From positions 806,001 to 870,000 of the forward strand of contig JAXMCK010000004.1 in assembly GCA_046349395.1 (NCBI GenBank): a stretch of DNA of 64,000 nucleotides. The letters are read 5' to 3'. Within the stretch, counting starts at the first letter, position 1, and each line of letters begins with the position of its first letter. Below the pieces are notes generated by a model. That model was not told the origin of the DNA, did no database searches, and saw only the letters and a list, made by a program, of their open reading frames with translations. The DNA is from JAXMCK01 sp046349395. Its GTDB lineage: Bacteria; Pseudomonadota; Alphaproteobacteria; Geminicoccales; Geminicoccaceae. Shown one piece after another: positions 1-9,707 of the stretch. Made by a program: the position numbers and the translations under genes.

Positions 1-192
1 GCGCGGCAAGATCCGGGCACGGTCGAGCACGTCTTCGCCCTGTCGAAGCGGCGCTTGCGCCTGGTCGTCCGCACGATCGGGCTCGCCCGCGCCAGAACCA
101 AGCTCCGGGCGCGGCTTGAACCTCGCCTGCAATCCTCCGCTTCACCCTGGCTCCGGTCGAGCTGTCGACCGCCTCCTTGGCAAATGACTTAA
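1..192 (+). mobile_element. IS5-like transposase, C-terminal remnant
   Basis: The first frame reads a peptide with VEHVFALSKRRLRLVVRTIG followed by LARARTKLRARL. This resembles the conserved C-terminal block of IS5-family DDE transposases, where VEHVFA carries the catalytic Glu. The usual ending, of the form ANLAYNLRR, is only approximated in a neighbouring frame (NLACN), so the end looks frameshifted. The reading frame stops at 190-192. The N-terminal part would lie left of the window or be lost. I saw no terminal inverted repeat. It marks the left edge of a region full of broken genes. Confidence 0.6.
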
Positions 193-270
193 GGGTCGCT
201 CCTTCCACCCTCGACACAGGCCATCTACCAAGAACCAGACCCTTCAGACACCCTCCAGCCGTCATGCCCC

Positions 271-804
271 TCACTCAGAGCGGCAAAAGCGAAGTTCTTC
301 GAGGTGTCCAGTTGGCGAAGCCAGGGAAACGGCACCTTGCTGGCTTGTAACATCTTTGGCCGCAGTCTCAAGGGGTCGACCTGCCTCTGGATAGTCGCGG
401 AGTATGGCAAGCGCCTCGCGTGTCACGAAGAACAGTGCGGGCAGCGGCTGGGTTGTGGTCGGCGACATAGCTGACGCTGACCGGATAGAACGTCCCGTCG
501 TGCGGCGGGTCGTTGGCGAACCCGTTGGAGCCCTGCCCGGCCGACTTGAGGCTTGCGCAATGATGGCTTCGGCCTCGCGCTCCATCTGGCTCGGCGTCTC
601 TTCGGTGACGTCTTCGGCCTCACCCGAGGCCAAGCCTTCCAGGAGCAGCCGTTCGAGCCGCTCGCGACCGCGCCGGCGCATGTCCGCACGGATGAGGTCG
701 CCCACGAAGTCGCTGGCCGTTCCGTAGTGGCCGGCGTCGACCCGCTCTTGGACATAGTCCTTGAGGGTGTCGGGCAGAGATACGTTGAATGAGGTACCGG
801 CCAT
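271..804 (-). CDS. ParD-like antitoxin with abnormal read-through tail
   Basis: The first ~85 residues look like a ParD/CopG-type ribbon-helix-helix antitoxin: MAGTSFNVSLPDTLKDYVQ opens the DNA-binding strand, then DAGHYGTASDFVGDLIR, then an Arg/Glu-rich helix. Such antitoxins are normally 80-95 residues, but this frame runs to 177 residues because no stop occurs where one is expected. The tail overlaps debris of a ParE toxin. In the family, ParD neutralises ParE and represses its own operon. The ATG at 802-804 is the only good start. Whether the fused product is made or works is unknown; a working antitoxin without a working toxin is possible. Confidence 0.6.
   Translation of the reverse strand: MAGTSFNVSLPDTLKDYVQERVDAGHYGTASDFVGDLIRADMRRRGRERLERLLLEGLASGEAEDVTEETPSQMEREAEAIIAQASSRPGRAPTGSPTTRRTTGRSIRSASAMSPTTTQPLPALFFVTREALAILRDYPEAGRPLETAAKDVTSQQGAVSLASPTGHLEELRFCRSE
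330..520 (-). pseudogene. ParE-like toxin remnant
   Basis: Downstream of the ParD part, ParE-like pieces occur in different frames of the minus strand. One frame gives YVADHNPAAARTVLRD, resembling the ParE helix with its (A/N)P-AAAR motif. The next frame gives REALAILRDYPEAGRP, resembling the ParE segment that ends in GRP. Joining them needs a frameshift, and no recognisable C-terminal strand with a catalytic or gyrase-binding motif follows. I read this as a decayed toxin gene. The assignment rests on short motifs only. Confidence 0.45.
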
Positions 805-1008
805 GGCTTCGCCTGAAGTGCATCGACCTCATGTCAAGGTCGGAAGTTCCGGCGCTGCTGTCAACGAACCAGCCTTCCGCCAGCGTCCGTAGCGGGGGAA
901 CCACCGCACGCACCGCCCGTTGCTGCCTGGGGGAGTGATGCCTGCCGCCTAGCTGGGCGGCGGACTGCGGCGCTCCATATCGTCTGCTGGTGGTGGTGGA
1001 GCCTGCGC

Positions 1009-2169
1009 ATGGACCGGCGTCTCTTCGGGTCGTTACCGCTTTTGGGTCTGCTGGTCCTCGCCGCCTGCGATGGTGAGCCCGACGGGTCCGCGAATGGGGC
1101 CACACCGCCACCGCCCCCGGCGGTCACGGTGGCCCAGCCGCTGCAGCAGAAGCTGATCGAGCAGGACGAGTTCACCGGCCGCTTCGAGGCGGTCGAGCGG
1201 GTCGAGGTGCGGGCGCGCGTCGCCGGCTACATGCAGGAGGTGCACTTCACCGACGGCCAGATCGTCGAGAAGGGCCAGCTCCTCTTCGTCATCGACCCCC
1301 GCCCCTTCGAGCTGGCGCTGGACCGTGCCAAGGCCCAGCTGGAGGAGGCCGAGAGCCGCCTGACCCTGGCCCAGCTCGAAGCCGACCGGACGACGAAGCT
1401 CGTCAGCACCTCGGCGGTGGCGCGCGCCGCGCTCGACCAGCGCGTCGCCGAGCGGCAGTCCTCGGAAGCCTCGCTCAGTGCCGCCCAGGCCGCCGTGCGC
1501 GACGCCGAGCTGAACCTCGGCTTCACGCGGGTCACCTCGCCGCTCACCGGCCGCGCCTCGAACCGCCGTGTGGACGTCGGCAACCTCGTCAACGACACCA
1601 CACTGCTGACGACCGTCGTCCAGCTGGAACCGCTCTACCTCGTCTTCGACATGAGCGAGAGCGACTACCTCGCCTACCAGCGTGCCGTGCTGGCCGGCAC
1701 CCTGCCCTCGACCCGCGACGCGACGCCCGTCCAGGTCCGCCTCACCGACGAGACCGGCTGGCCGCACGAAGGGACGATGAACTTCGTCGACAATGTCGTC
1801 GACCAGGGCACCGGCACGCTCCGCGCCCGGGCCGTCGTCCCCAACCCCGACCACCTCATCACACCCGGCCAGTTCGCCCGCATCCGCATCCCGGGCTCGC
1901 CCGAATACGAGGCGCTGCTCATTCCCGACGCCGCCATCGTCACCGACCAGGCGCGCAAGATGGTGCTGACGGTGTCCCAGGACGGCACCGTCGTGCCGAA
2001 GGAGATCCGCCCCGGCCCCAGCCAGCCGGGCGGCCTGCGCATCGTGCGCTCCGGCCTCGATCCCGCCGACAGGATCATCATCTCGGGCATGATCAAGGCC
2101 CGGCCCGGCGGCAAGGTGACGCCCGAGGAAGGCAAGATCGAGCCGGTCCAGCAGGCCTCGGCCGGCTGA
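1009..2169 (+). CDS. RND efflux periplasmic adaptor (AcrA/MexA family) lipoprotein
   Basis: The 386-residue product is the membrane fusion protein of a tripartite efflux pump, bridging the inner-membrane pump to an outer-membrane channel. The N-terminus has a hydrophobic signal ending in the lipobox LAAC (Cys20), so it should be lipid-anchored in the periplasm. The order is typical: barrel-sandwich half (VEVRARVAGYMQEVHF), a coiled-coil hairpin (about residues 100-170), the second half (FTRVTSPLTGRAS), then beta-barrel and membrane-proximal domains. The pump gene starts 7 bp after its stop, so the two form an operon. No outer-membrane channel gene is present in the window. Confidence 0.92.
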   Translation: MDRRLFGSLPLLGLLVLAACDGEPDGSANGATPPPPPAVTVAQPLQQKLIEQDEFTGRFEAVERVEVRARVAGYMQEVHFTDGQIVEKGQLLFVIDPRPFELALDRAKAQLEEAESRLTLAQLEADRTTKLVSTSAVARAALDQRVAERQSSEASLSAAQAAVRDAELNLGFTRVTSPLTGRASNRRVDVGNLVNDTTLLTTVVQLEPLYLVFDMSESDYLAYQRAVLAGTLPSTRDATPVQVRLTDETGWPHEGTMNFVDNVVDQGTGTLRARAVVPNPDHLITPGQFARIRIPGSPEYEALLIPDAAIVTDQARKMVLTVSQDGTVVPKEIRPGPSQPGGLRIVRSGLDPADRIIISGMIKARPGGKVTPEEGKIEPVQQASAG

Positions 2170-2176
2170 GCCGCCG

Positions 2177-5100
2177 ATGCGCTTCTCCCACTTCTTCGTC
2201 GACCGGCCGATCTTCGCGACGGTCCTGTCGGTGGTCATCGTGCTGGTCGGCGGCATCGCCTTCTTTGGCCTGCCCGTCGCCCAGTATCCCGAGGTCGTCC
2301 CGCCGACGATCCAGGTCCGTGCGACCTATCCGGGTGCCAGTGCCCCCGTCGTCGCCGACACGGTCGCCGCTCCGTTGGAGCAGGAGATCAACGGCGTCGA
2401 GAACATGCTCTACATGTCCTCGCAGGCGACGGGCGACGGCAACCTCACCATCACGATCACCTTCGCGCTGGGCACCAATCTCGATACCGCCCAGGTGCTG
2501 GTGCAGAACCGTGTCGCCGCCGCCGAGTCGCGCCTGCCGGAGGACGTCCGCCGCCTCGGCGTGACGACGCGCAAGAACTCGCCCGACATGCTGCTGGTCA
2601 TCCACCTCGTCTCGCCGGAGGGGAAACAGGACCAGCTCTACATCTCGAACTACGCCACGCTGCAGATCCGCGACGTGCTGGCCCGTCTCGACGGTGTCGG
2701 CGACGTCCAGGTCTTCAGTGCCCGCGACTACGCCATGCGCATCTGGCTCGACCCCGAGCGCATGGCCCAGCTCGACCTCACCGCCGGCGACGTGCTGGGT
2801 GCCCTGCGCGCCCAGAACGTCCAGGTGGCGTCCGGCGCCCTGAACCAGGAGCCCGTCCCCAACCCCGGCGCCTTCCAGCTCAACGTCGAGACGCTGGGCC
2901 GCCTGACCGACCCCCGCCAGTTCTCCGACATCATCGTCAAGACCGACGCCGACGGTAAGCTCACCCGTGTGCGCGACATCGCAAGGGTCGAGATCGGGGC
3001 GCGGGACTACCTCACCAACGGCTATCTCGACGGCAAGGGTGCTTTACCCCTCCTGATCTTCCAGCGCCCGGGCTCCAACGCGCTCAGCACCGCGGACGAG
3101 GTGCTGAAGACGATGGAGACGCTGAGCCACGACTTCCCGGACGGGCTCGAATACCGGGTCGTCTACAACCCGACCGAGTTCATCGCCGAGTCGATCGACG
3201 AGGTGTACAAGACGATCTTCGAGGCGATCGGCCTCGTCGTCATCGTCGTCATCCTCTTCCTGCAGACCTGGCGGGCCGCCGTCATCCCGGTGATCGCCAT
3301 CCCGGTCTCGCTGATCGGCACCTTCGCCGTGATGCAGCTCCTGGGCTTCTCGCTGAACAATCTCTCGCTGTTCGGACTGGTGCTCGCCATCGGCATCGTG
3401 GTGGACGACGCCATCGTCGTCGTCGAGAACGTCGAGCGGAACCTGCGCGAAGGCATGTCGCCGGCCGAAGCCGCCCACCGCACCATGGACGAGGTCGGCG
3501 GGGCGCTCGTCGCCATCGCCCTCGTCCTCATCGCCGTCTTCGTGCCCACCGCCTTCATCACCGGCATCTCGGGGGCGTTCTACCGCCAGTTCGCGCTCAC
3601 CATCGCCTCGGCGACCGCCATCTCGCTCCTCGTCTCGCTGACCCTGTCGCCGGCGCTCTGCGCCCTTCTCCTCAAGCGCCACGAGGAGAACCACGGCGGC
3701 GGCAGCCCCCTGATGCGCCCGATCAACGCCTTCTTCCGCGGCTTCAACCACTGGTTCGAGCGCCTTTCGCACGGCTACGGCAGCCTCACCGGCCGCCTCA
3801 TCCGCCTCAGTGCCGTGGTGCTCGTCGTCTATGTCGGCCTCGTCGGCCTCGCCGGCTGGCAGTTCCACCGCGCCCCCGTCGGCTTCATCCCCGAGCAGGA
3901 CCAGGGCTACTTCATCACCGTCGTCCAGCTGCCGCCCGGCTCGTCCTTGGCCCGCACCGACGAGGTCGTCCGCCGCCTCAGCCAGGACTTCCTCAAGATC
4001 GACGGCGTCATCAACACCGTGGGCTTCGCCGGCTTCGACGGGGCCTCCTTCACCAACGCGCCCAACGCCGGTGCGATCTTCGTCCGCACGGCCCCCTTCG
4101 CCGAGCGGACGGAGAAGGGCCTCACCACGGACGGCCTCCTGGCCTCGCTGCGCCAGCGCGGTGCCCAGGAGCGCGATGCCGTCGTCCTCGTCATCATGCC
4201 GCCGCCGGTCCGCGGCATCGGCACCGGCGGCGGCTTCAAGATGATGGTCGAGGACCGCCGCGGCCGCGGGCTCGAAGCCCTTGCCGAGGCTTCCGACACG
4301 CTCGTCGGCCAGGCGCAGACCCTGCCGGGCCTGACCAGCGTCTTCACCCTCTTCAACACGCGCACGCCCAAGATCTTCGCCGACATCGACCGTGCGAAGG
4401 CCGAGATGCTGGGGGTGCCGACCGAGCGCGTGTTCGAGACGCTGCAGGTCTTCCTGGGCTCGGCCTACGTCAACGACTTCAACCTGTTCGGCCGCACCTG
4501 GCGCGTCACCGCCCAGGCCGACGGTCCCTACCGCCAGGAGATCCGCGACATCGAGCGCCTGCGCGCCCGCAACGACGCCGGCCAGATGGTGCCCTTGGGC
4601 TCCATCGCCACCTTCGAGGACATCACCGGCCCCTACCGCGTGACGCGCTACAATCTCTACCCCGCCGCCGAGGTCCAGGGCTCCACCCTCCCCGGCACCT
4701 CGACCGGCACCGCCCTGAACGAGATGGAGGCCAAGGCCGCCGAGGTCCTGCCCTCCGGCTTCGCCTACGAATGGACCGAGCTCGCCTATCAGGAGAAGCT
4801 GGCGGGTAACACGGCGCTGATCGTCTTTGCCGCCTCGGTCGTCTTCGTGTTCCTGGTGCTGGCCGCCCAGTACGAGAGCTGGGTGCTGCCGCTCGCCGTC
4901 GTCCTCATCGTGCCGATGTGCCTCCTCGCCGGCATCTCCGGCGTCCTCTGGCGCGGCCTCGCCAACGACATCCTGGTCCAGATCGGCCTCGTCGTCCTGG
5001 TCGGCCTCGCCGCCAAGAACGCCATCCTCATCGTCGAGTTCGCCAAGCAGGACGAGGAACAGGGCCAGACCCGCGCCCAGGCCGCCATCGCCGCCGCCCG

Positions 5101-5332
5101 CACCCGCCTGCGCCCGATCCTGATGACGAGCTTCGCCTTCATCCTGGGCGTGCTGCCGCTGGTCATCGCCACCGGCGCCGGCTCGGAGATGCGCCGTGCG
5201 CTCGGCACCGCGGTCTTCTCCGGCATGATCGGCGTCACCTTCTTCGGCCTCATCTTCACCCCGGTGTTCTACGTCGTCTGCCGCAGCCTGGCGCGCCGGC
5301 GGCGGCCGGCCCCGGCGGAGGTGGCGGCGTGA
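2177..5332 (+). CDS. RND multidrug efflux pump, AcrB/MexB (HAE1) type
   Basis: At 1051 residues this is full length for a hydrophobe/amphiphile RND pump. It starts with FFVDRPIFATVL, the classic N-terminal transmembrane entry, and has two repeats of six membrane helices with large periplasmic loops. The proton-relay residues are conserved: the Asp pair in GIVVDDAIVVVENV (residues 410-411) and Lys947 in GLAAKNAILIVEF. It should export drugs, detergents or similar compounds by proton exchange, with the adaptor just upstream. No regulator is adjacent; the LysR remnant downstream could be the ghost of one, but that is speculation. Confidence 0.95.
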   Translation: MRFSHFFVDRPIFATVLSVVIVLVGGIAFFGLPVAQYPEVVPPTIQVRATYPGASAPVVADTVAAPLEQEINGVENMLYMSSQATGDGNLTITITFALGTNLDTAQVLVQNRVAAAESRLPEDVRRLGVTTRKNSPDMLLVIHLVSPEGKQDQLYISNYATLQIRDVLARLDGVGDVQVFSARDYAMRIWLDPERMAQLDLTAGDVLGALRAQNVQVASGALNQEPVPNPGAFQLNVETLGRLTDPRQFSDIIVKTDADGKLTRVRDIARVEIGARDYLTNGYLDGKGALPLLIFQRPGSNALSTADEVLKTMETLSHDFPDGLEYRVVYNPTEFIAESIDEVYKTIFEAIGLVVIVVILFLQTWRAAVIPVIAIPVSLIGTFAVMQLLGFSLNNLSLFGLVLAIGIVVDDAIVVVENVERNLREGMSPAEAAHRTMDEVGGALVAIALVLIAVFVPTAFITGISGAFYRQFALTIASATAISLLVSLTLSPALCALLLKRHEENHGGGSPLMRPINAFFRGFNHWFERLSHGYGSLTGRLIRLSAVVLVVYVGLVGLAGWQFHRAPVGFIPEQDQGYFITVVQLPPGSSLARTDEVVRRLSQDFLKIDGVINTVGFAGFDGASFTNAPNAGAIFVRTAPFAERTEKGLTTDGLLASLRQRGAQERDAVVLVIMPPPVRGIGTGGGFKMMVEDRRGRGLEALAEASDTLVGQAQTLPGLTSVFTLFNTRTPKIFADIDRAKAEMLGVPTERVFETLQVFLGSAYVNDFNLFGRTWRVTAQADGPYRQEIRDIERLRARNDAGQMVPLGSIATFEDITGPYRVTRYNLYPAAEVQGSTLPGTSTGTALNEMEAKAAEVLPSGFAYEWTELAYQEKLAGNTALIVFAASVVFVFLVLAAQYESWVLPLAVVLIVPMCLLAGISGVLWRGLANDILVQIGLVVLVGLAAKNAILIVEFAKQDEEQGQTRAQAAIAAARTRLRPILMTSFAFILGVLPLVIATGAGSEMRRALGTAVFSGMIGVTFFGLIFTPVFYVVCRSLARRRRPAPAEVAA

Positions 5333-5381
5333 GCTGATACTGAGCTGACTCCGAGCGGGAAACGCACCCGGGGGTTTCGTC

Positions 5382-5734
5382 GCCCACCTCAGCATCAACC
5401 ACCGCCCAGTCCACCACCGGCGGCCTCTACGCCTCGGAGTTCGGCAAGGACGGCCAGTATCTCCGGGCCCGCGTCGAAGGCCGACTCAACTTCAACACAG
5501 CATCGCCGCCAGCTCCGGCCACGCCAACGCCTATTCGTAGGATGATCTCGTCGTCGCAATCGCGAAGAGTGACCTCGTCCAACTCCTCGATACCTCTTCC
5601 TCGACTTTCACTGCTACTACATCTATTACCCGAGCCGTAGGCAGAACCTCCGGATGTTCAAAGTGGTGGCGGATGCATTGCGGTGGACGGAGCCGGTGCC
5701 ACCGGACTCGTATGCTGTTGAAGCATCACGTTGA
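5382..5734 (+). pseudogene. LysR-family regulator, C-terminal effector-domain remnant
   Basis: Pieces of a LysR substrate-binding domain can be read in order by changing frame. They are HLSINHR; then GGLYASEFGKDGQYLRARVE and GRLNFNT; then SIAASSGHANAYS, an in-frame stop, DDLVVAIAKSDLVQLLD; and finally FHCYYIYYPSRRQNLRMFKV ending at the stop 5732-5734. The order matches the last ~110 residues of LysR proteins, which typically end in (L/Y)YYPSRRQ...LR. At least three frame changes and one stop show decay. The DNA-binding part is missing. It follows acrB by about 50 bp on the same strand. Confidence 0.65.
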
Positions 5735-5939
5735 GGCCCCGCCGTTCACACCTGTGATTGATATCTTCTATGCAAGAAGTTCAGGCCCGTGTATCTTGAG
5801 TGCATGTTGCGGCCAGGAATGCGCAACAGAGCACAGTATTCGTGCGTGCCAAGGCGGTCGGGCGCTGTGAGCGCCAACTTCTTGTAGTTCTGGATAGCCG
5901 ACGATCATCGCCGGTGGGGCAGAAGTGGGGAGGCGCAAC

Positions 5940-8589
5940 ATGACGCGGACCTGCAATCGACAAACAGGTGGATCCATCTGGCGTCGAACCAGCCGCTGCG
6001 CCTGCTCCACGTCCGCGCGAGCGTCGCTACTGGCAGCGACAGACGCTTTTCTGACGCAGGAGATTCAGGTGAAGTGCCGCCGGGCCTCATCCCGACAATG
6101 GGCGGGCCTGCCGAGCGAAGTCATCTACTAGCAGAAGGTCTTGAAGCAGCCGGGCGGCAGCGCCTCGAATGACCGGCCAGATGAAGGAGCGCTTGATCCG
6201 CTGACTATGGTCGGACGGGGGCATACCAAGCCGGTGCTCGGCGCGCTCGCGACCCTTGAGCAGACCTGGACCGCATGTGGCCTAGCATTCGGTCAGTTGC
6301 TCAACTCCGTGTCCCTGGCCCCCGGCGAGAGCACAAGAATCGCGGTTATCGACTGGACTCGGCGCGTTAAGGGTAGTCGACAGGATCAGACCGAGCAGAT
6401 CGAGGATCTTCGATCGATCGGCGAGCAGGCACGGGCGCTGTCCGAAGTATCGAGCGCAGTTGCCAGCGAGTTGCAGCACGGCACGTCGGCACAACGGACG
6501 AACAGCACGTCTGGGCAGGCAGGCGTCACGGGTGGGCTCGGCCAATGGTTGGGCTTTTCCGTCGGTGTTGCCGGCAACACCGGCGTGGCTACCAGCGTTG
6601 CCACCACCGCCGGCAGAAAGCACGTAGCTGTGGACTTGGGCAGCATGTGCAGCAGCGCACCAGCAGCATCACCTCGGCCCGCGGCCGCAAAGCGGCTGTT
6701 ATCACCGAGACGAGCGAGCAGGAGTCCGCGGTCGCGTCGTCACGTGTCCTGACGAATTACAACCATATGCATGCTCTTACCATCCAGTACTTTGAAGTTG
6801 TACAAGTCATGATACGAAATGCAAAGCAATATCAATAGATCCTTTACTATTCATTCCAGTGAAGTTGATTAAATTCGACCCTGTCAGCATAGAGCCATAT
6901 ATCCACGCTAATGAATGCAGCCGAAAGCGTCGATGCTGGCCCACCGCCGACCGAAATGGGGCAGTCTTGGAAGGATTGTCTAGCCCGCTATAGGGTCTTC
7001 ACTTTTGTAGCACCGGCTGAGTTGACAGCTTTTGATAGCCTTCCAAGCCTCAAAGAGCAAGCACCTGGGCCAACAATTAGGTGGCCTGTTCTGTCCGGAC
7101 GTTCCAAATATGGCAATACAGAGATTGACCCTTCCACAGTTACCCTAAACAATCCTCATGTCCGAGGATGTTCCCTGGTCGGCATCCAAGTGATATCGGA
7201 TGCAACAGAAATTTTTGATAGCATCGAGCTTCTTAATAGCAAGCCCACATCTCTTTCAGTATTGGCAAAAGACATTACAAATGGCGCGGAGAAACGCTTT
7301 GCTCGAATTAGGTCAAGAAACATGCATTGTAATTCACTACTCCTCCGACCGAACAAAATGGAGGAAAATTCGTCTGCGTTATCGCATCTTTGTGCCGGAG
7401 CCGGCAATGGTCCTTCTTCTCGATCAAGAAGTAGAGCCACCAACCCAGGCGGTGGGCGGCGGCAAGGGCCCGTTTGCAGCTGCTGTTGCATGGACACGAT
7501 GGACGGTACCAACTGAGAATATACTGGTCGAACAACACTTGAACCGATACGCCATGCACTACAGTTTGGCGGTCTGGCGAGCAGTGGCGTATCACTCCCG
7601 GAGGCATTGGACGCCTACGCGTACAACGGCGCGCCGGTTCTGATCAAATTGACCCGCAACCTGTCGCGATCGTGGGCAACATGCTCGGGTTCCGCCTTAA
7701 TGACGAGCCCGAAGCCGGCTCTGGGAAAGAATGGTATGGAAAGCTGAAATCCTGTGTTGCCGAGGCCGCGGATCAGACCAGGCGCATCGCCCTCCCGACC
7801 GGCGGCGTCTTCGCCGAAGCGGTGCTGGGCACCTCAAACGCGGCCGAGAAGCTGGATATGACTCGGTTCTGGAACTGGCGGAATCGCCGATCCCGATCCT
7901 GCCGTCGGACATCGCGCCGCTCTCGCTCGACTCGCGCGCCCGCGACATGGACCTGCGCCCGCAGAACATGGAGCAGGCGCTGGCAGCCTTCCAAACGTTC
8001 GACAAGCTGCCCGACCCGACCATGGGCCAGGCGGCCGCACAGGCCCTGATGGCCAAGATCTTCGACGATATGAGCCATGCCACCGAAGCAGCAAGGACTT
8101 CCGAAGCCTCGCTGAAGCAATCCGGCGAAGGGGCACAGACCGCGGGAAAGACAGCCTGGCCGCGTACCAGGCGAGCCTCCAACACCAGCGCGAGATGACA
8201 AGGCTGGCGATGGACGCGGCCAAGACGCTCCTGCCTATGGTGGCACCAGAGACGGCGGCAGCCGGAAGCATCGGGAAGATCTCTGGGCGGCGGCATAAGC
8301 GGCGTTGGCGGGGGCGGACTCGGGCGGCTGCCGTCGAACGTGAACATGTCCAACACCGGCGCGGTGCTCAACGCGGCAGAGCGGCTCGACGGCAAAGCCG
8401 GCGGATTGCAGCATGCCAAAGCCGTGTTGAAGGATTGTTCGGCAGTCGCGTGAATGATGTAGCTAACAGCAAGACGACGGTAGCGAATTCTTCGAGTTCC
8501 TTCCCGCATGGAAGAACGATGATGAGGATGACAGTCCTGTCGTTAACAATCCCGATGCTGAAGCGACGCCTCCTACCGAAAGCCACTAG
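5940..8589 (+). pseudogene. large protein of unrecognised family, broken by many frameshifts
   Basis: An ATG at 5940 sits behind a good ribosome site (GGGGAGG, 5930-5936). From there one long protein can be followed only by switching frame at least eight times. Landmarks in order: EVPPGLIPTMG (~6080); SLAPGESTRIAVIDWTRRVK (6315-6375); a Ser/Gly/Thr-rich stretch; NYNHMHALTIQYFEVVQV (~6755); LLFIPVKLIKF (6844); HLNRYAMHYSLAVWRAV (~7540); DPQPVAIVGNMLGFRLND (~7660); GGVFAEAVLGTSNAAEKLDM (~7800); RFWNW and SPIPILP; a helical QALAAFQTFDKLPDP region; MSNTGAVLNAAERL (~8350); an acidic tail ending at 8587-8589. The intact gene would encode ~880 residues. I recognise it as a coherent family but cannot name a function. 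Part of it (about 6760-7520) is clearly AT-richer than its surroundings, suggesting foreign origin. Confidence 0.6.
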
Positions 8590-8630
8590 GCATCTAGCGC
8601 GGTAGGATACACTCCCGTGGGCCAGAATAA

Positions 8631-9560
8631 CCACTTTCGTGCTTTAAAAGTTACGGAGTTAAGACGAGCAAACTGCAGCAAGCAAAGATTATAGATAAGC
8701 TTGTTGATTATTCTTTTCGGCAGTGGCGAGCCGCGGAAGGTTTCGACAAAACCGTAGACGCCCTTGAAGCGTTGCTCAATGTGGAAAAAGTAAATAAGGG
8801 TTTGTGCGCAGGACTGACCGCCGTCTGGTTGCGTGCTATGATGAATTTGAATCGTCGCGACCGTCGGGATCCGCTGCGAACTGCACTTGGCGGAGCCTTC
8901 AGCCAGCGAAATACTCAGAACGCGAACTTTGTTGATGCCGTCGGAGAGCGAGTGTACTTTGCTCGAAAAAGCATTGTTGACTTGCATTAGTGTTCAACAA
9001 TATAGCCCATCATAATGAATCAATCGAAATGTGCCTCAATGTAATTCTCGGATACTTCCAGACTTATTTTAGATTCAAAAATGCCGAGAGCCTGATTTGG
9101 AATGATCTTGCGAGTTTCCGATAGCGCGGCTAGTGGATATATCAAACAGTGGAGGAACGAAGCTGCGCTCGCTTCATCTGGCACGGAGGAAAAGGTACAT
9201 GAATTCGGCGCAGATCAAGATTACTTTGTGGATGCCATTGTAACTGTTTTGCGTGAGTTCAAAGTTCATCAGCAAACTGGCTTGCTCGCTCGGAGGCATC
9301 GAGGGGTCTTCTTCGTCTACAGGATCGTGGGCTTGGAAGGCATAGACTTTCATGCGGTGGGATTTTACTTTCCGCCGAATCAATCCGATCACATGACGTT
9401 TTTCGATTCCAACGTCGGTGCATATCAGACGTTTGCGCCTTGGACAGTGGGGAACAATCGCAGGTTCTTCTATCAGTTCTTCCAAGTTTATGGGAGGATA
9501 GCTGCTGACGTCCTTGGTGGAGAATTGAATCCTTACTATGCGATTGGGGTAACGAGCTGA
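8631..9560 (+). pseudogene. YopT/AvrPphB-like (C58) cysteine protease, frameshifted
   Basis: Two open pieces in the same frame (about 8631-8990 and 9102-9560) carry the parts expected of a C58 papain-like protease. The first has NKGLCAGLTAVWLRAMMN, matching the G-x-C-x-G-L-s-x-x-W motif around the nucleophile (Cys codon 8805-8807). The second has DFHAVGFYF (His codon 9351-9353) and, 18 codons later, FFDSNVGAY (Asp codon 9405-9407), matching the family's H-A and FFD-x-N-x-G motifs. Between them the open frame is a different one (8981-9122), so two compensating shifts or real decay separate the halves. The Cys-His distance of ~182 codons is longer than in YopT. The 5' end lacks an obvious start codon. 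The family includes type III effectors and other secreted proteases; no secretion genes are seen here. Confidence 0.5.
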
Positions 9561-9707
9561 GAATTGGCAGCGAATCGTCGGGCCTGAGAACCAGGTATCA
9601 TTAACGGCCTAAGTGACAGCGTTGGGACGCATTTTATGCCACTCGGGCCACATGCACCCAAACCTGTCTCTATGCTACGCCAAGTGACCAAACTGCGGGA
9701 TCCCGCC

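Noticed and set aside
3044..5398. A 784-codon open frame on the minus strand
   Set aside because: It is antisense to the certain AcrB-type gene; its product is a low-complexity Asp/Glu/Gly/His/Arg run typical of the complement of GC-rich codons.
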